From Erysipelotrichaceae bacterium (GTDB lineage: Bacteria; Bacillota_I; Bacilli_A; Erysipelotrichales; Erysipelotrichaceae): a stretch of 35,992 nt of DNA. The notes under the pieces were generated by a model that worked only from the letters and a program-made list of their open reading frames with translations, searched no databases and was not told the DNA's origin. The DNA is taken from NCBI GenBank assembly GCA_030523555.1, contig JAUNIH010000012.1:1-35992 (forward strand). The letters are read 5' to 3'. Numbering within the stretch: position 1 is the stretch's first letter; the number at the start of each line of letters is the position of its first letter. The position numbers and the translations under genes were made by a program. Positions 1-8,777 of the stretch are shown piece after piece.

Positions 1-97
1 CTGATAAATCAGATATTTTCCACAAAAACGGAATTAAGTATTATAATTCAGGAAAATAATCGCAAAGCATAAAACAAAACATTCTCTTTAATTTGTA

Positions 98-126
98 TTG
101 ATAAAGTTATGGTATTTTCATATAAT
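98..126 (+). promoter_or_regulatory. Predicted car operon promoter
   Basis: A TTGATA -35 box (98-103) and a perfect TATAAT -10 box (121-126) are separated by exactly 17 nt, which predicts transcription starting near 133. This gives a leader of about 185 nt before carA. No other good promoter is visible in the first 316 bases. Confidence 0.7.
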
Positions 127-140
127 TCATATAGTAAATT

Positions 141-156
141 CTTTAAATATTTAAAG
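141..156. promoter_or_regulatory. 16-bp palindrome just after the car promoter
   Basis: CTTTAAATATTTAAAG is a perfect palindrome about 8 nt downstream of the predicted transcription start. It could be an operator or a weak hairpin in the leader RNA. It is all A/T in the core, so chance occurrence is possible. Confidence 0.3.
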
Positions 157-172
157 AATAACAGAAAGATAT

Positions 173-274
173 ATGAAGAAGACATTAGACTTTAAATCCG
201 ATATCAGAATAGAAGACAAGGGATCAGTGTTTAATGTTTATGATTTTGAAGATTTATTTTTAATTCTTAAGTAG
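173..274 (+). CDS. Putative 33-aa leader peptide of the car operon
   Basis: This short frame starts MKKTLDFKSD and ends DLFLILK with a TAG stop at 272-274. A weak ribosome site (AGAAAG, 163-168) precedes the ATG. I do not recognise the peptide as part of a protein family. Its position is what makes it interesting: it lies between the car promoter and carA, its last codons cross a U-rich stretch (about 243-268), and its stop codon overlaps the 5' arm of an intrinsic terminator. That layout matches the known E. coli pyrBI leader logic, in which a ribosome translating a U-rich leader close behind RNA polymerase prevents terminator folding when UTP is low. Function here is inferred from layout only, and the frame could be fortuitous. 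Confidence 0.4.
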   Translation: MKKTLDFKSDIRIEDKGSVFNVYDFEDLFLILK

Positions 275-300
275 AAGTGACGGGTGTCACTTCTTTTTTT
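273..300 (+). terminator. Intrinsic terminator or attenuator in the car leader
   Basis: A 9-bp stem (AGAAGUGAC with GUCACUUCU) and a GGGU loop are followed by a run of T to 300. It ends 16 nt before the carA start and about 140 nt after the predicted transcription start, so it is well placed as a transcription attenuator. It could instead be the terminator of an unseen upstream transcript. Confidence 0.75.
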
Positions 301-316
301 GATAAGGAGGGCTTAT

Positions 317-1405
317 ATGGATCGCAAGCTTGTATTAGAAAACGGTGTGGAATTTACTGGTAAAGGTTTTGGTGCCGATAAGGAAGCGGTGGCGGAACTG
401 GTCTTTAATACTTCAATGGTAGGATATCAGGAGATACTGAGCGATCCTTCATATACAGATCAGCTTGTCATCATGACCTATCCTTTGATTGGTAACTACG
501 GAATTATCGATGAAGACTATGAATCCAGATTAATCGGTCCTAAAGGATTTATCGTCAGAGAATATAACGATAAACCAAGCAATTTCCGTTATACAAAAAC
601 CCTTAATGAACTTCTTATTGAAAATGATATCCCGGGCATATCCCATATCGATACCAGAAAACTCACCAGAATCTTAAGAGATGAAGGTAGTATGCTGGGA
701 ATACTGTGTGCTCCTGAAACAAGCACAGAAGAAGCTTTGGAAAAGATTAAAGCTTATGAAATACCTAATAATCAGGTGTCAAAGGTATCCTGCAAAAAGA
801 AATGGTATTCCCGCTGTGCCAATCCTAAATACAACGTTGTCGCCATTGACTGCGGTATCAAATACAACATCATCCGCGAACTCAACAGAAACGGATGTAA
901 CGTAACCATTGTTCCTTTCAATACACCGGTAGAAAAGATTCTGGAAATAGATCCTGATGGAATCTTTCTTTCAAACGGTCCAGGAGATCCTGAAAATGTG
1001 ACCGAAGTTATTGAAACAGTTAAGGCTTTACAGGGTAAAAAACCGATTTTCGGTATCTGTCTTGGTCATCAGATGATAGCGCTGGCGAATGGTTTAAAGA
1101 CATATAAACTGAAGTTTGGTCATCGTGGCGCCAATCATCCGGTAAAAAATCTTGTGACCGGAAAGGTTGAAATAACCTCGCAGAATCACAGTTATGCCGT
1201 AAGTAATGAAGGTATAGAAAACAGTGGTGTTGAAGTTACCCACATCAACCTTTTGGACAACACAATTGAAGGTCTGAAGATTGAAAAGGACAAGGTCTTC
1301 TCAACGCAGTATCATCCTGAATCAGCTGCGGGTCCAGAAGACAGTAAATACCTTTTCAGTCTGTTTATTGCGAATATGGAAGAAAACAGAAAGGAGGCGG
1401 CATAA
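317..1405 (+). CDS. carA: Carbamoyl-phosphate synthase small subunit
   Basis: This is the glutamine amidotransferase subunit of carbamoyl-phosphate synthetase. It hydrolyses glutamine and channels ammonia to CarB for pyrimidine and arginine synthesis. I start it at 317 ([10 protein letters not shown]), after a strong AAGGAGG at 304-310; the frame is open from 284, but that would begin inside the terminator loop. The resulting 362 residues match the usual family length. The N-terminal CarA domain (about 1-165) shows [17 protein letters not shown]. The class I amidotransferase domain carries the nucleophile Cys248 in GICLGHQ and His333 and Glu335 in QYHPES. The stop codon shares one base with the carB ATG, so the two are translationally coupled. 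Control by the leader attenuator upstream is likely. Confidence 0.97.
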   Translation: MDRKLVLENGVEFTGKGFGADKEAVAELVFNTSMVGYQEILSDPSYTDQLVIMTYPLIGNYGIIDEDYESRLIGPKGFIVREYNDKPSNFRYTKTLNELLIENDIPGISHIDTRKLTRILRDEGSMLGILCAPETSTEEALEKIKAYEIPNNQVSKVSCKKKWYSRCANPKYNVVAIDCGIKYNIIRELNRNGCNVTIVPFNTPVEKILEIDPDGIFLSNGPGDPENVTEVIETVKALQGKKPIFGICLGHQMIALANGLKTYKLKFGHRGANHPVKNLVTGKVEITSQNHSYAVSNEGIENSGVEVTHINLLDNTIEGLKIEKDKVFSTQYHPESAAGPEDSKYLFSLFIANMEENRKEAA

Positions 1406-4400
1406 TGCCAAAAAGAACAGATATACATAAGATACTTGTGATAGGTTCTGGTCCTATTGTCATCGGTCAGGCTGCCGAATTTGACTACGCCGGAACTCAG
1501 GCCTGCCTCTCCTTAAAAGAAGAAGGTTATGAAGTAATACTTATCAACTCCAACCCGGCTACTATTATGACCGATACAACAATCGCCGATAAGGTCTATA
1601 TGGAACCTTTGACACTCGAATATGTCTCAAGAATCATCCGTATGGAAAGACCTGATGCGATATTACCTACTTTAGGTGGACAGACCGGACTTAATCTGGC
1701 AATGTCTTTGGCAACTAAAGGCGTACTTGATGAATGCCGTTGCGAAATTTTAGGCACAGACTTTAATTCCATCAATCAGGCAGAAGACCGTGAAAACTTC
1801 AAGGAGCTTTGTGAAAGAATTGGTCAGCCATGTCTAGAATCATATGTTGCCAGAAACCTTGATGAGGTTGTAAAGTATGCCAATATGATAGGTTATCCTG
1901 TCGTCTTAAGACCGGCATTTACCTTGGGTGGAACCGGCGGCGGCTTTGCGAACAACGATGAAGAAGTAAGAACAATCGGTAAAAACGCCCTTAAGTTATC
2001 GCCGGTAAATGAAGTGCTGGTTGAAAAATCCATTAAGGGCTATAAGGAAATAGAAATGGAAGTCATGAGAGACAAGAACGATACAGCCGTTATCGTCTGT
2101 TCCATGGAAAATATCGATCCGGTTGGTATACATACCGGTGACTCCATGGTTGTCGCCCCATGTCAGACTTTAAGTAATAAAGAATATCAGATGTTGCGTA
2201 ATGCGGCATTATCATTAATCAGAGCTTTAGAGATTGAAGGCGGCTGTAATGTACAGTTTGCGCTTGATCCGTTCTCATTCAGTTACTATGTCATAGAAGT
2301 AAACCCAAGAGTTTCAAGGTCTTCAGCTTTAGCCTCTAAAGCTACCGGTTATCCGATTGCGAGAGTCTCCAGTAAGATTGCGGTCGGTATGACGCTTGAT
2401 GAAATCATGATTGCCAATACCCCTGCCTCATTTGAACCTACTATCGACTATGTCGTATGTAAGATCGCAAGATTCCCGTTTGACAAGTTCAATAAGGCTG
2501 ATCATACCTTAAGCACCCAGATGAAGGCGACCGGCGAAGTCATGGCGATAGGCAGAACCATGGAAGAAAGCCTTCTTAAAGCTGTAAGATCTTTAGAAAT
2601 TGGCGTAGATCATATCTATCTTGAAAAGTTTGATTCATATACTACCGATGAACTTCTTGAATATATCGTTACCGCAACTGACGACAGATTATATGCCATT
2701 GCCGAACTCTTCAGAAGAAAAGTTGATATGAACAAAATCTATTCCAAGACCCAGATCGATTCTTTCTTCTTAGACAAGATTCATCATATTATCTCGGTTG
2801 AAGAAAAACTGAAAGCGGACTTAAGCGAAAAGAATATCAGGGAAGCGAAAGTATGGGGCTTCTCCGATAAATATCTGGCTAAACTTACAGGTATGTCAGA
2901 AACAGATTTCTATCTCTACCGTAAAAAGAATAATATCTATCCGGTATTCAAGATGATAGATACCTGTGCGGCTGAATTCAACGCCTATGTACCTTACTTC
3001 TATTCAACATATGAAGAAGAAAACGAAAGTATCGTATCTGATAAAAAGAGTATTATCGTATTGGGTTCCGGTCCTATCAGAATCGGACAGGGTGTCGAGT
3101 TTGACTATTCAACCGTACACGCCATATGGGCTATTCAGCAGGCGGGATATGAAGCAATCGTCATCAACAATAACCCTGAAACGGTATCTACCGACTACTA
3201 TATATCCGATAAATTATACTTTGAACCTCTGTGTATCGAAGATGTCATGAACATTATCGAACTTGAAAAGCCGGAGGGTGTAATTGTGTCTTTAGGTGGA
3301 CAGACCGCCATCAATCTGGCTGAAAGACTTGATAAACTCGGTGTACCGATTATCGGAACAGGTACTAAGGCTATCGAAAGAGCGGAAAACAGAGACTCAT
3401 TTGAAAAGGTCGTTGAAGAATGTGAAATCCCTCAGCCAATCGGACAGGCGGTTACCGATATTGAAACAGGTTTAAAGGTAGCGAAGAGGATTGGTTATCC
3501 GGTTCTGGTAAGACCTAGTTATGTCTTGGGCGGCAGAGCCATGCAGATAGTACATAACGATGAAAGCCTGGTGGAATATCTGACATCAGCCGTTAAGATT
3601 GATGTTGATCAGCCGGTACTGGTTGATAAGTATATCCACGGTATAGAAGTTGAAGTAGATGCGATATGTGATGGAAAAGATGTCTTTATTCCAGGTATCA
3701 TGCAGCTGGTTGAAGCGACAGGCGTACATTCCGGCGACTCCATGAGCGTCTATCCGCCATACAGCCTGAGTGATAAAGTCAAAGAAACCATTAAGGACTA
3801 TACGGTTAAGTTGGGTCTTAACATCGGTATTGTAGGTTTATTCAATATCCAGTTTATTGTCGATGAAAACGATTTTGTCTATGTCATTGAAGTAAACCCA
3901 AGATCTTCAAGATCTGTACCTTTTATCTCCAAATCATCCAATGTACCGATGGCCAATATTGCTACCAAGGTAATGTTAGGAAGATCATTAAAAGATCAGG
4001 GATATGAAACAGGTCTCATGAAGGAAAAGAAGAGATATTATGTAAAATCACCAACCTTCTCTTTCTCTAAACTTCATGGTCTGGATGCATACCTTTCTCC
4101 TGAAATGAAATCAACAGGTGAAGCTATCGGTTATGATAACAGCTTAAACAGAGCTTTATATAAATCCTTACAGGCTTCAAATATGAAGGTTGTAAACTAT
4201 GGAACAGTACTTGTAACCCTGGCTGATGAAGATAAAGAGGCAGGAGTTGAGCTGATCAGAAGATTCTATAATCTGGGATTCAATATTGAAGCTACCAAGG
4301 GTACCGCCATGGTCTTAAAGGGACACGGTATCAGAACCCGTATAAAAGAAAAGATCTCTCATGGTTCTGAAGAAATTCTTGAATCTATCCGTAAGGGACA

Positions 4401-4581
4401 TGTGACCTATATCATCAATACCCTGACTGATGAAAATCTAAATTCCAGAAAAGACGGGTATATGATCAGAAGATGCGCTGTAGAAAATAACGTCAATATC
4501 TTTACAAGTCTTGATACCGTTAATGTCTTACTGGATGTCTTGGAAGAAATTACGATTGGTGTATCCACTATTGATGCATAA
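1405..4581 (+). CDS. carB: Carbamoyl-phosphate synthase large subunit
   Basis: This is the synthetase subunit, which makes carbamoyl phosphate from bicarbonate, two ATP and ammonia from CarA. At 1058 residues it is full length. The internal duplication is clear: the first ATP-grasp half begins [20 protein letters not shown] and the second repeats it as [20 protein letters not shown] near residue 554. Both halves keep the glycine-rich loops ([12 protein letters not shown] and [11 protein letters not shown]) and the EVNPR metal-binding motif. An oligomerisation domain lies between the halves, and a C-terminal MGS-like allosteric domain occupies roughly the last 120 residues. The ATG is preceded by AAGGAGG at 1391-1397 inside the end of carA. 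No frameshift or missing catalytic motif is visible. Confidence 0.98.
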   Translation: MPKRTDIHKILVIGSGPIVIGQAAEFDYAGTQACLSLKEEGYEVILINSNPATIMTDTTIADKVYMEPLTLEYVSRIIRMERPDAILPTLGGQTGLNLAMSLATKGVLDECRCEILGTDFNSINQAEDRENFKELCERIGQPCLESYVARNLDEVVKYANMIGYPVVLRPAFTLGGTGGGFANNDEEVRTIGKNALKLSPVNEVLVEKSIKGYKEIEMEVMRDKNDTAVIVCSMENIDPVGIHTGDSMVVAPCQTLSNKEYQMLRNAALSLIRALEIEGGCNVQFALDPFSFSYYVIEVNPRVSRSSALASKATGYPIARVSSKIAVGMTLDEIMIANTPASFEPTIDYVVCKIARFPFDKFNKADHTLSTQMKATGEVMAIGRTMEESLLKAVRSLEIGVDHIYLEKFDSYTTDELLEYIVTATDDRLYAIAELFRRKVDMNKIYSKTQIDSFFLDKIHHIISVEEKLKADLSEKNIREAKVWGFSDKYLAKLTGMSETDFYLYRKKNNIYPVFKMIDTCAAEFNAYVPYFYSTYEEENESIVSDKKSIIVLGSGPIRIGQGVEFDYSTVHAIWAIQQAGYEAIVINNNPETVSTDYYISDKLYFEPLCIEDVMNIIELEKPEGVIVSLGGQTAINLAERLDKLGVPIIGTGTKAIERAENRDSFEKVVEECEIPQPIGQAVTDIETGLKVAKRIGYPVLVRPSYVLGGRAMQIVHNDESLVEYLTSAVKIDVDQPVLVDKYIHGIEVEVDAICDGKDVFIPGIMQLVEATGVHSGDSMSVYPPYSLSDKVKETIKDYTVKLGLNIGIVGLFNIQFIVDENDFVYVIEVNPRSSRSVPFISKSSNVPMANIATKVMLGRSLKDQGYETGLMKEKKRYYVKSPTFSFSKLHGLDAYLSPEMKSTGEAIGYDNSLNRALYKSLQASNMKVVNYGTVLVTLADEDKEAGVELIRRFYNLGFNIEATKGTAMVLKGHGIRTRIKEKISHGSEEILESIRKGHVTYIINTLTDENLNSRKDGYMIRRCAVENNVNIFTSLDTVNVLLDVLEEITIGVSTIDA

Positions 4582-4595
4582 AAGAAGGATAAATG

Positions 4596-5324
4596 ATGAA
4601 AGATTTTGTCGTTGATGCCCACAGCCACACCATAGCTTCAGGTCATGCCTATGGAACTATCAGAGAGATGGCTTTAGGTGCCAAAGAAAACGGGATAAAA
4701 CTGCTGGGTATTACGGAACATGGTCAGGGAATACCCGCAACCTGTCCTGATATCTATATGCGTAATCTCAAAGCTACTGCGCCCGAAGTTCTTTTTGGAG
4801 TAGAGATGCTGTATGGGATAGAAGCCAACATCATGAATGACGGTACTATCAATACCGATGAAAAGGTTCTGAAGACCCTGGATTATGCGATAGCCGGCAT
4901 ACATATGTTATGTTATAAGGATGAAGGGATAGAAAAGAACACGGATAATGTCATATCGGCAATGAAAAATCCTAAGGTGTATTTTATATCTCATCCTGAT
5001 GATGATCATACACCACTAAATTATGAAAGACTTGTTGCCGCAGCAAAACAGTATCATGTAGCTCTGGAAGTAAACAGTTCTTCATTCCGTAAACAGCACT
5101 CAAGATTAAACTGTGTTGAAAACTATAGGAAGATGTGTGCTCTATGTAAGGATATGGGTGTGTATATTGTGGTAAATTCCGATGCCCACGATCCCAATTA
5201 TGTAGGACATCAGAAAGAAGCCAGAGAATTCCTGGAAGAGATATCTTTCCCGGAAGAACTCATTCTCAATAACGATGTGGATAAATTCAAAGAATTCATA
5301 AACTTCAATAAGGAAACATTATAA
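4596..5324 (+). CDS. PHP-domain phosphatase, YcdX-like
   Basis: This is a metal-dependent phosphoesterase of the polymerase-and-histidinol-phosphatase (PHP) superfamily, closest in style to YcdX. Visible metal-binding motifs in order are DAHSHT near the start, GITEHGQG, GIEANI, ISHPDDDH, LEVNSSS and NSDAHDP. They make up the expected set of His/Asp/Glu ligands for a trinuclear site. Two ATG codons are adjacent (4593 and 4596); I prefer 4596 because it sits 6 nt after GAAGGA (4584-4589), but the difference is one residue. The gene follows carB by about 12 nt and is probably on the same transcript. The physiological substrate is unknown, and the carAB link may be only transcriptional. Confidence 0.88.
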   Translation: MKDFVVDAHSHTIASGHAYGTIREMALGAKENGIKLLGITEHGQGIPATCPDIYMRNLKATAPEVLFGVEMLYGIEANIMNDGTINTDEKVLKTLDYAIAGIHMLCYKDEGIEKNTDNVISAMKNPKVYFISHPDDDHTPLNYERLVAAAKQYHVALEVNSSSFRKQHSRLNCVENYRKMCALCKDMGVYIVVNSDAHDPNYVGHQKEAREFLEEISFPEELILNNDVDKFKEFINFNKETL

Positions 5325-5345
5325 AAGACGGTTGCCCATCTTTTA
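5322..5345. terminator. Possible bidirectional terminator between convergent genes
   Basis: AAAAGA at 5323-5328 can pair with TCTTTT at 5339-5344, with a short inner GG/CC pair. It sits between, and partly overlaps, the stop codons of the PHP and epimerase genes. The hairpin is short and A/U-rich, so the call is tentative. Confidence 0.4.
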
Positions 5346-6305
5346 CTTTACCTTAACAAGACCTCTGTTGATATAACTCTGTATCGCAAGATCTATAGTT
5401 TCAAGATTGGTATATTTAGGATGATATTCAAGAAGCTTTTTTGCGTTTTCAATAGAGAAAGTTCCGCTTCTTACGATATGGTAATAGGTGTGATCGCATT
5501 CATCTTTATTGCCTTCATATTCACACCATTTATCCCATGGAAGAAAACCTATTTTAGGTTCCTTATTGAAGAATTTATAGAGGTGTTTTGCGTAACCGTA
5601 TAAGGTAATATGACTTTCAGCTTCGGCATCAAAGACCTTACCTAAGGCATTATCCCTGTGGGTTATAGCCTTAAGAAACATCTGGGCGACATCATAGCCA
5701 TGGACATGATGTATTATTTCCTGACCGAAGTTTGGAAGGAAGATCTCTTTTCCGTCCGCAATATCCTGAACAACTCTGAATGAGGTGTTGCCCCACGGAT
5801 TGATGATTGTCCACCCGGGCCCTGAGATCTGACCGGGAGCGATAACCGTATATGGAAAACCGTTTTCTTCATATTCTTTTTTAAGATACATTTCACTGGC
5901 AAATTTATCTTTTCCATATTCATCAAGAGGTTCCTTGTGTTCATCATCTGGATTAAACGGTAATAGTTCTGCCATACCATGAGCCCAGCAGGAAGAACAG
6001 TAAAGATAATGTGACAGATCAGTATCTTTGAATCTGGATACGATCTTTTTTGTCTCTTCAATATTAAAGTTAACAAGATCTACTATAATATCCGGTTTCA
6101 TTTCGCAGAGTTTATCAATAAAATCAGAATCTTTTTCCCTGTCCATCAGCACACGCTTTGCCTTGTCCCATAAAGGATTATCTTCATATGGTTTGGACAT
6201 TGACCTTGTGATAGCGATTGTTTCAAATCCTTCTTCTACCAGCATCGGTATAAGATATGTCCCGATATGTCCTGCTCCACCGATTACTACTGCTTTCTTT
6301 TTCAT
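5343..6305 (-). CDS. NAD(P)-dependent epimerase/dehydratase-like protein
   Basis: This 320-residue protein belongs to the extended short-chain dehydrogenase/reductase (SDR) superfamily. The N-terminus has the Rossmann dinucleotide motif VIGGAGHIGTYLIP. The middle has DLVNFN followed by YLYCSSCWAHG, where the family usually has its active-site serine, and DEYGKDKFASE supplies the expected YxxxK pair. After these, TVIAPGQISGPGWT resembles the substrate-loop region of sugar-nucleotide epimerases. A ribosome site (AAAGAAGG) lies about 10 nt before the ATG. It is transcribed convergently to the carAB block and alone. Substrate cannot be named; the usual annotation would be NAD-dependent epimerase/dehydratase family protein. 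Confidence 0.85.
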   Translation of the reverse strand: MKKKAVVIGGAGHIGTYLIPMLVEEGFETIAITRSMSKPYEDNPLWDKAKRVLMDREKDSDFIDKLCEMKPDIIVDLVNFNIEETKKIVSRFKDTDLSHYLYCSSCWAHGMAELLPFNPDDEHKEPLDEYGKDKFASEMYLKKEYEENGFPYTVIAPGQISGPGWTIINPWGNTSFRVVQDIADGKEIFLPNFGQEIIHHVHGYDVAQMFLKAITHRDNALGKVFDAEAESHITLYGYAKHLYKFFNKEPKIGFLPWDKWCEYEGNKDECDHTYYHIVRSGTFSIENAKKLLEYHPKYTNLETIDLAIQSYINRGLVKVK

Positions 6306-6379
6306 AGATATTTACCTTCTTTAACTCATTATAACCTTTAAAAGTTTCAATCTTTTATCCCTTCTTTACAAAGAGATAC

Positions 6380-6385
6380 TATGAT
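6380..6385 (+). promoter_or_regulatory. -10-like box directly before the TauE gene
   Basis: TATGAT ends 6 nt before the ATG at 6392, and no Shine-Dalgarno lies between them. If used, transcription would start at or within a base or two of the ATG, giving a leaderless mRNA. No convincing -35 box is seen. Confidence 0.35.
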
Positions 6386-6391
6386 ATAGAT

Positions 6392-7174
6392 ATGAATCTT
6401 ATATTTATAGCTGTTGCGCTGTTTGCCTCAATTATCGGTGCCTTATGCGGCATAGGTGGCGGTGTATTAATAAAACCTATCCTTGATATGACGGGACTTA
6501 TGTCGGCCTCGAGTATTTCCTTTCTTTCAGGATGTACAGTTTTATCGATGGCTTTATATTCGGTTATCAGAACCTTTATCACCAAAGAAGAAAACATAAA
6601 TCTTAAAAGTTCAGTTCCTTTAGGTATAGGTGCTGCCATAGGCGGTCTTTTTGGTAAGAGTCTATTCAGATACGTAGAAACATTATATGGATCTTCATCA
6701 TTTATCTATGTAATACAGTCTACAGTGCTGGCAGTACTGGTATTTATGACACTCATATATACATTAAACAAGGATAAAATCAGAAGTCTTAATATTCATA
6801 ATTCTTTAATAATCATCTTTATAGGTCTGATCCTGGGTATCATATCCAGTTTTCTGGGTATAGGCGGTGGACCTTTTAATCTGGCGGTTCTTTTCTTTTT
6901 CTTTTCCATGGAGACCAAAGAAGCAGCCATTAACAGTTTAATGATAATTGTCTTTTCCCAGATCACAAGTCTAATAAGTACTATCGTTACAGGATCATTT
7001 CCCCCATTTACCTATACTGTTCTGTTACTGATGATGATGTCCGGAACAGGTGGAGGAATTATCGGAAGACACATAAATAAAAAAGTCGATTCAAAGATTA
7101 TTGAAAAGACTCTTGTAGTATCGATGATTCTGATAATTGTGATATGTATCTTCAATATCACAAAATATGCATAA
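6392..7174 (+). CDS. TauE/SafE family membrane transporter
   Basis: This 260-residue, very hydrophobic protein has about eight predicted membrane segments. It shows the two internally related glycine-rich motifs of the TauE/SafE (DUF81) family, GALCGIGGGVLIKP near the N-terminus and FLGIGGGPFNLAVL past the midpoint. The family exports or imports small anions such as sulfite, sulfoacetate or related organosulfur compounds, but the substrate here is not deducible. No neighbour in sulfur metabolism is present. The gene lacks a well-placed Shine-Dalgarno, and a -10-like box lies 6 nt before the ATG. It ends overlapping the convergent TraX-like gene by 17 nt. Confidence 0.88.
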   Translation: MNLIFIAVALFASIIGALCGIGGGVLIKPILDMTGLMSASSISFLSGCTVLSMALYSVIRTFITKEENINLKSSVPLGIGAAIGGLFGKSLFRYVETLYGSSSFIYVIQSTVLAVLVFMTLIYTLNKDKIRSLNIHNSLIIIFIGLILGIISSFLGIGGGPFNLAVLFFFFSMETKEAAINSLMIIVFSQITSLISTIVTGSFPPFTYTVLLLMMMSGTGGGIIGRHINKKVDSKIIEKTLVVSMILIIVICIFNITKYA

Positions 7175-7895
7175 GCAGATAAAGTATCAGCATATGTACA
7201 GGATAGAAAAGATAAGAGAAATATGTAAACCACTTTGAATGATATCCCTGTTCACCCTTATAGAGATATATAGGTATCAAGGATAACAAGGCCAGAGACT
7301 GTTCATCAAGTTCAAAATAGAAACCGAAGATATTTATCGGATAATAATATCCTCCCAGAAGATAGACATTGAGATAATACAGCATGATTATGGTGCACAG
7401 TAAAGACCACCATTTTCTTTCGTGGAAGAAATAGAAGGTAAGTACTGTAGGTATGGCGATGATGTTGTAGTCATAGAGCAGGAAAGCACCGATAAGAATA
7501 CCTCCAAAAAAGAAGACCACATATAAAAGATCCATAAGTCTTTTATGAAGTTTTTCTTTGAGCTTATCCAACAGACACATCAGCAATATCGCCAGAATAA
7601 ATCCCCACAGGACATTCTGATGATACGGATAAAAGATACTTCCCGATACCATCAGATTGAAAGGTATCTCTGATATTACAGCTGTAACAAACAGTCTTAA
7701 AAGATATTTCTTTATATCTGATGTATGAAAATAACCTTCAACGATCAGAAAGGCAAATATAGGGAAAGCGAGTCTTCCGATACATGTCAGGATATATCGA
7801 TCCGGTAATAACGTTCCCCATAGATGATCTAAGAACATGCACAGCATTGCGATGATATGAAGAATAAAAGATGAAATACCTTTATTTGTTTCCAT
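7158..7895 (-). CDS. TraX family membrane protein
   Basis: This is an integral membrane protein of about 245 residues. The sequence near the N-terminus (ISSFILHIIAMLCMFLDHLWG, then CIGRLAFPIFAFLIVEGY and LRLFVTAVISEIPFNLM) is characteristic of the TraX family. TraX was named for N-acetylation of F-plasmid pilin, but most chromosomal Firmicute members are of unknown function and no pilus genes are nearby. Membrane segments continue to the C-terminus, with an FHERKWW loop. I start at METNKG (7895) rather than the ATG at 7910, because a TACAAT box lies between the two and no ribosome site precedes either. The gene overlaps the convergent transporter by 17 nt. Confidence 0.8.
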   Translation of the reverse strand: METNKGISSFILHIIAMLCMFLDHLWGTLLPDRYILTCIGRLAFPIFAFLIVEGYFHTSDIKKYLLRLFVTAVISEIPFNLMVSGSIFYPYHQNVLWGFILAILLMCLLDKLKEKLHKRLMDLLYVVFFFGGILIGAFLLYDYNIIAIPTVLTFYFFHERKWWSLLCTIIMLYYLNVYLLGGYYYPINIFGFYFELDEQSLALLSLIPIYLYKGEQGYHSKWFTYFSYLFYPVHMLILYLLMHIL

Positions 7896-7901
7896 AAATA
7901 T

Positions 7902-7907
7902 ATTGTA
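7902..7907 (-). promoter_or_regulatory. -10-like box directly before the TraX gene
   Basis: TACAAT on the minus strand ends 6 nt before the ATG at 7895, and TTAGTA lies 17 nt further upstream. The predicted RNA would begin essentially at the start codon. No Shine-Dalgarno is present. Confidence 0.4.
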
Positions 7908-7987
7908 CATTTATTAATAAAATTTACTAAATACGACATATTACTGTTCCAAAAAAGTAATACAATAATCAAAAGGAGGTATGCGCT

Positions 7988-8173
7988 ATGAATAAAGAAA
8001 AAGAAATTCTTAAGAACGCGTCTGATTCTGAATCTTCAAAAATCATAAGAGAAGAAGCTATGCAGGCCTTTCTTGCCATAAGAGCTCAGGCAAAAATAGA
8101 TTTTCCTGATGGCATGTCTCTGGAAGAAATCAACAGAGTGATTCAAGAGACAAGAAACTCAGAACACGCATAA
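7988..8173 (+). CDS. Small conserved-looking 61-aa protein of unknown function
   Basis: This 61-residue, charged and probably helical protein has no membrane segment or signal peptide. Its expression signals are excellent: AAAGGAGGT ends 7 nt before the ATG, and a strong terminator follows the stop by 2 nt, so it is a genuine monocistronic gene. The C-terminal part reads GMSLEEINRVIQETR, a style seen in RelB/DinJ-like antitoxins and other small helical regulators. No toxin gene is adjacent, so I do not assign it to a toxin-antitoxin system. I do not recognise the family. Confidence 0.75.
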   Translation: MNKEKEILKNASDSESSKIIREEAMQAFLAIRAQAKIDFPDGMSLEEINRVIQETRNSEHA

Positions 8174-8175
8174 CA

Positions 8176-8207
8176 AAAACACCTGGACTTAAAGGTTCAG
8201 GTGTTTT
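8176..8207. terminator. Bidirectional intrinsic terminator
   Basis: A 13-bp stem (outer part AAAACACCUG with CAGGUGUUUU) closes a 6-nt loop. T-rich sequence flanks it on both strands. It serves the small gene on the plus strand and the lipoprotein operon ending at 8206 on the minus strand. Confidence 0.85.
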
Positions 8208-8769
8208 ATTCATTAATATTTACATCTTTAGAATCAACTACACTCAGGATGTTATCTTTAAGTTTAGCTTTAATAGTGACATTTATATCTTCAATATAGT
8301 AATAACTGATACGGATATCACCCAGCTGATAATCATCACCTACCGTTACATAATAATCATCAAGTTTTATAAGATTATATTCACTGAGATCCTGTTCAGG
8401 AATATCAGTTAACTGTTTTTTAATGGTATTCTCATTAAAGATTATTTCATTAATGGTTTCTTCCGATAATGAATATGTATTTAATGACAGGTCATTATAG
8501 AAGACTTCGTTACCCAGTCCTTCAGGGAATTCGGGATTGGTATATTCTTCTGTTGATTCTATAGGATAGTTCGCAAAGACCAGTTTAACTTCTTCATCTT
8601 CTTTAATATACTGAACCATTTCCACGTTTCTAATAAGAACGGGATATTCTGTTTCAATATTTAATTCAGAATCGCTTGCGCCTGTAGAATATTCAATGGT
8701 TCCGGTATATTCTTTTTCCCCGCAGCCCGTTAGTAAGAGGAGTAATAAGATAATTATAATTTTCTTCAT
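8206..8769 (-). CDS. Putative lipoprotein of unknown function
   Basis: This 187-residue protein has a short hydrophobic leader and a clear lipobox, MKKIIIILLLLLLTGCGEKE, so Cys15 is expected to be lipidated and the protein anchored outside the membrane. The rest is acidic, hydrophilic and beta-rich in appearance, with no enzyme motif I recognise. The frame is open from 8799, but I start at 8769 because AAGGA lies about 6 nt upstream and the lipoprotein signal begins there. It follows the SH3-like lipoprotein gene by 8 nt and is the last gene of a three-gene operon for exported proteins. It shares the operon terminator at 8176-8207 with the convergent small gene. Confidence 0.78.
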   Translation of the reverse strand: MKKIIIILLLLLLTGCGEKEYTGTIEYSTGASDSELNIETEYPVLIRNVEMVQYIKEDEEVKLVFANYPIESTEEYTNPEFPEGLGNEVFYNDLSLNTYSLSEETINEIIFNENTIKKQLTDIPEQDLSEYNLIKLDDYYVTVGDDYQLGDIRISYYYIEDINVTIKAKLKDNILSVVDSKDVNINE

Positions 8770-8777
8770 ATTAATCC

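Noticed and set aside
1-97. Gene or RNA at the left edge of the window
   Set aside because: Only A/T-rich sequence and a short CTGAT/ATCAG inverted repeat are seen. Nothing can be supported.
284-316. Longer carA start at 284
   Set aside because: It begins in the terminator loop and lacks a ribosome site. AAGGAGG at 304-310 clearly selects 317.
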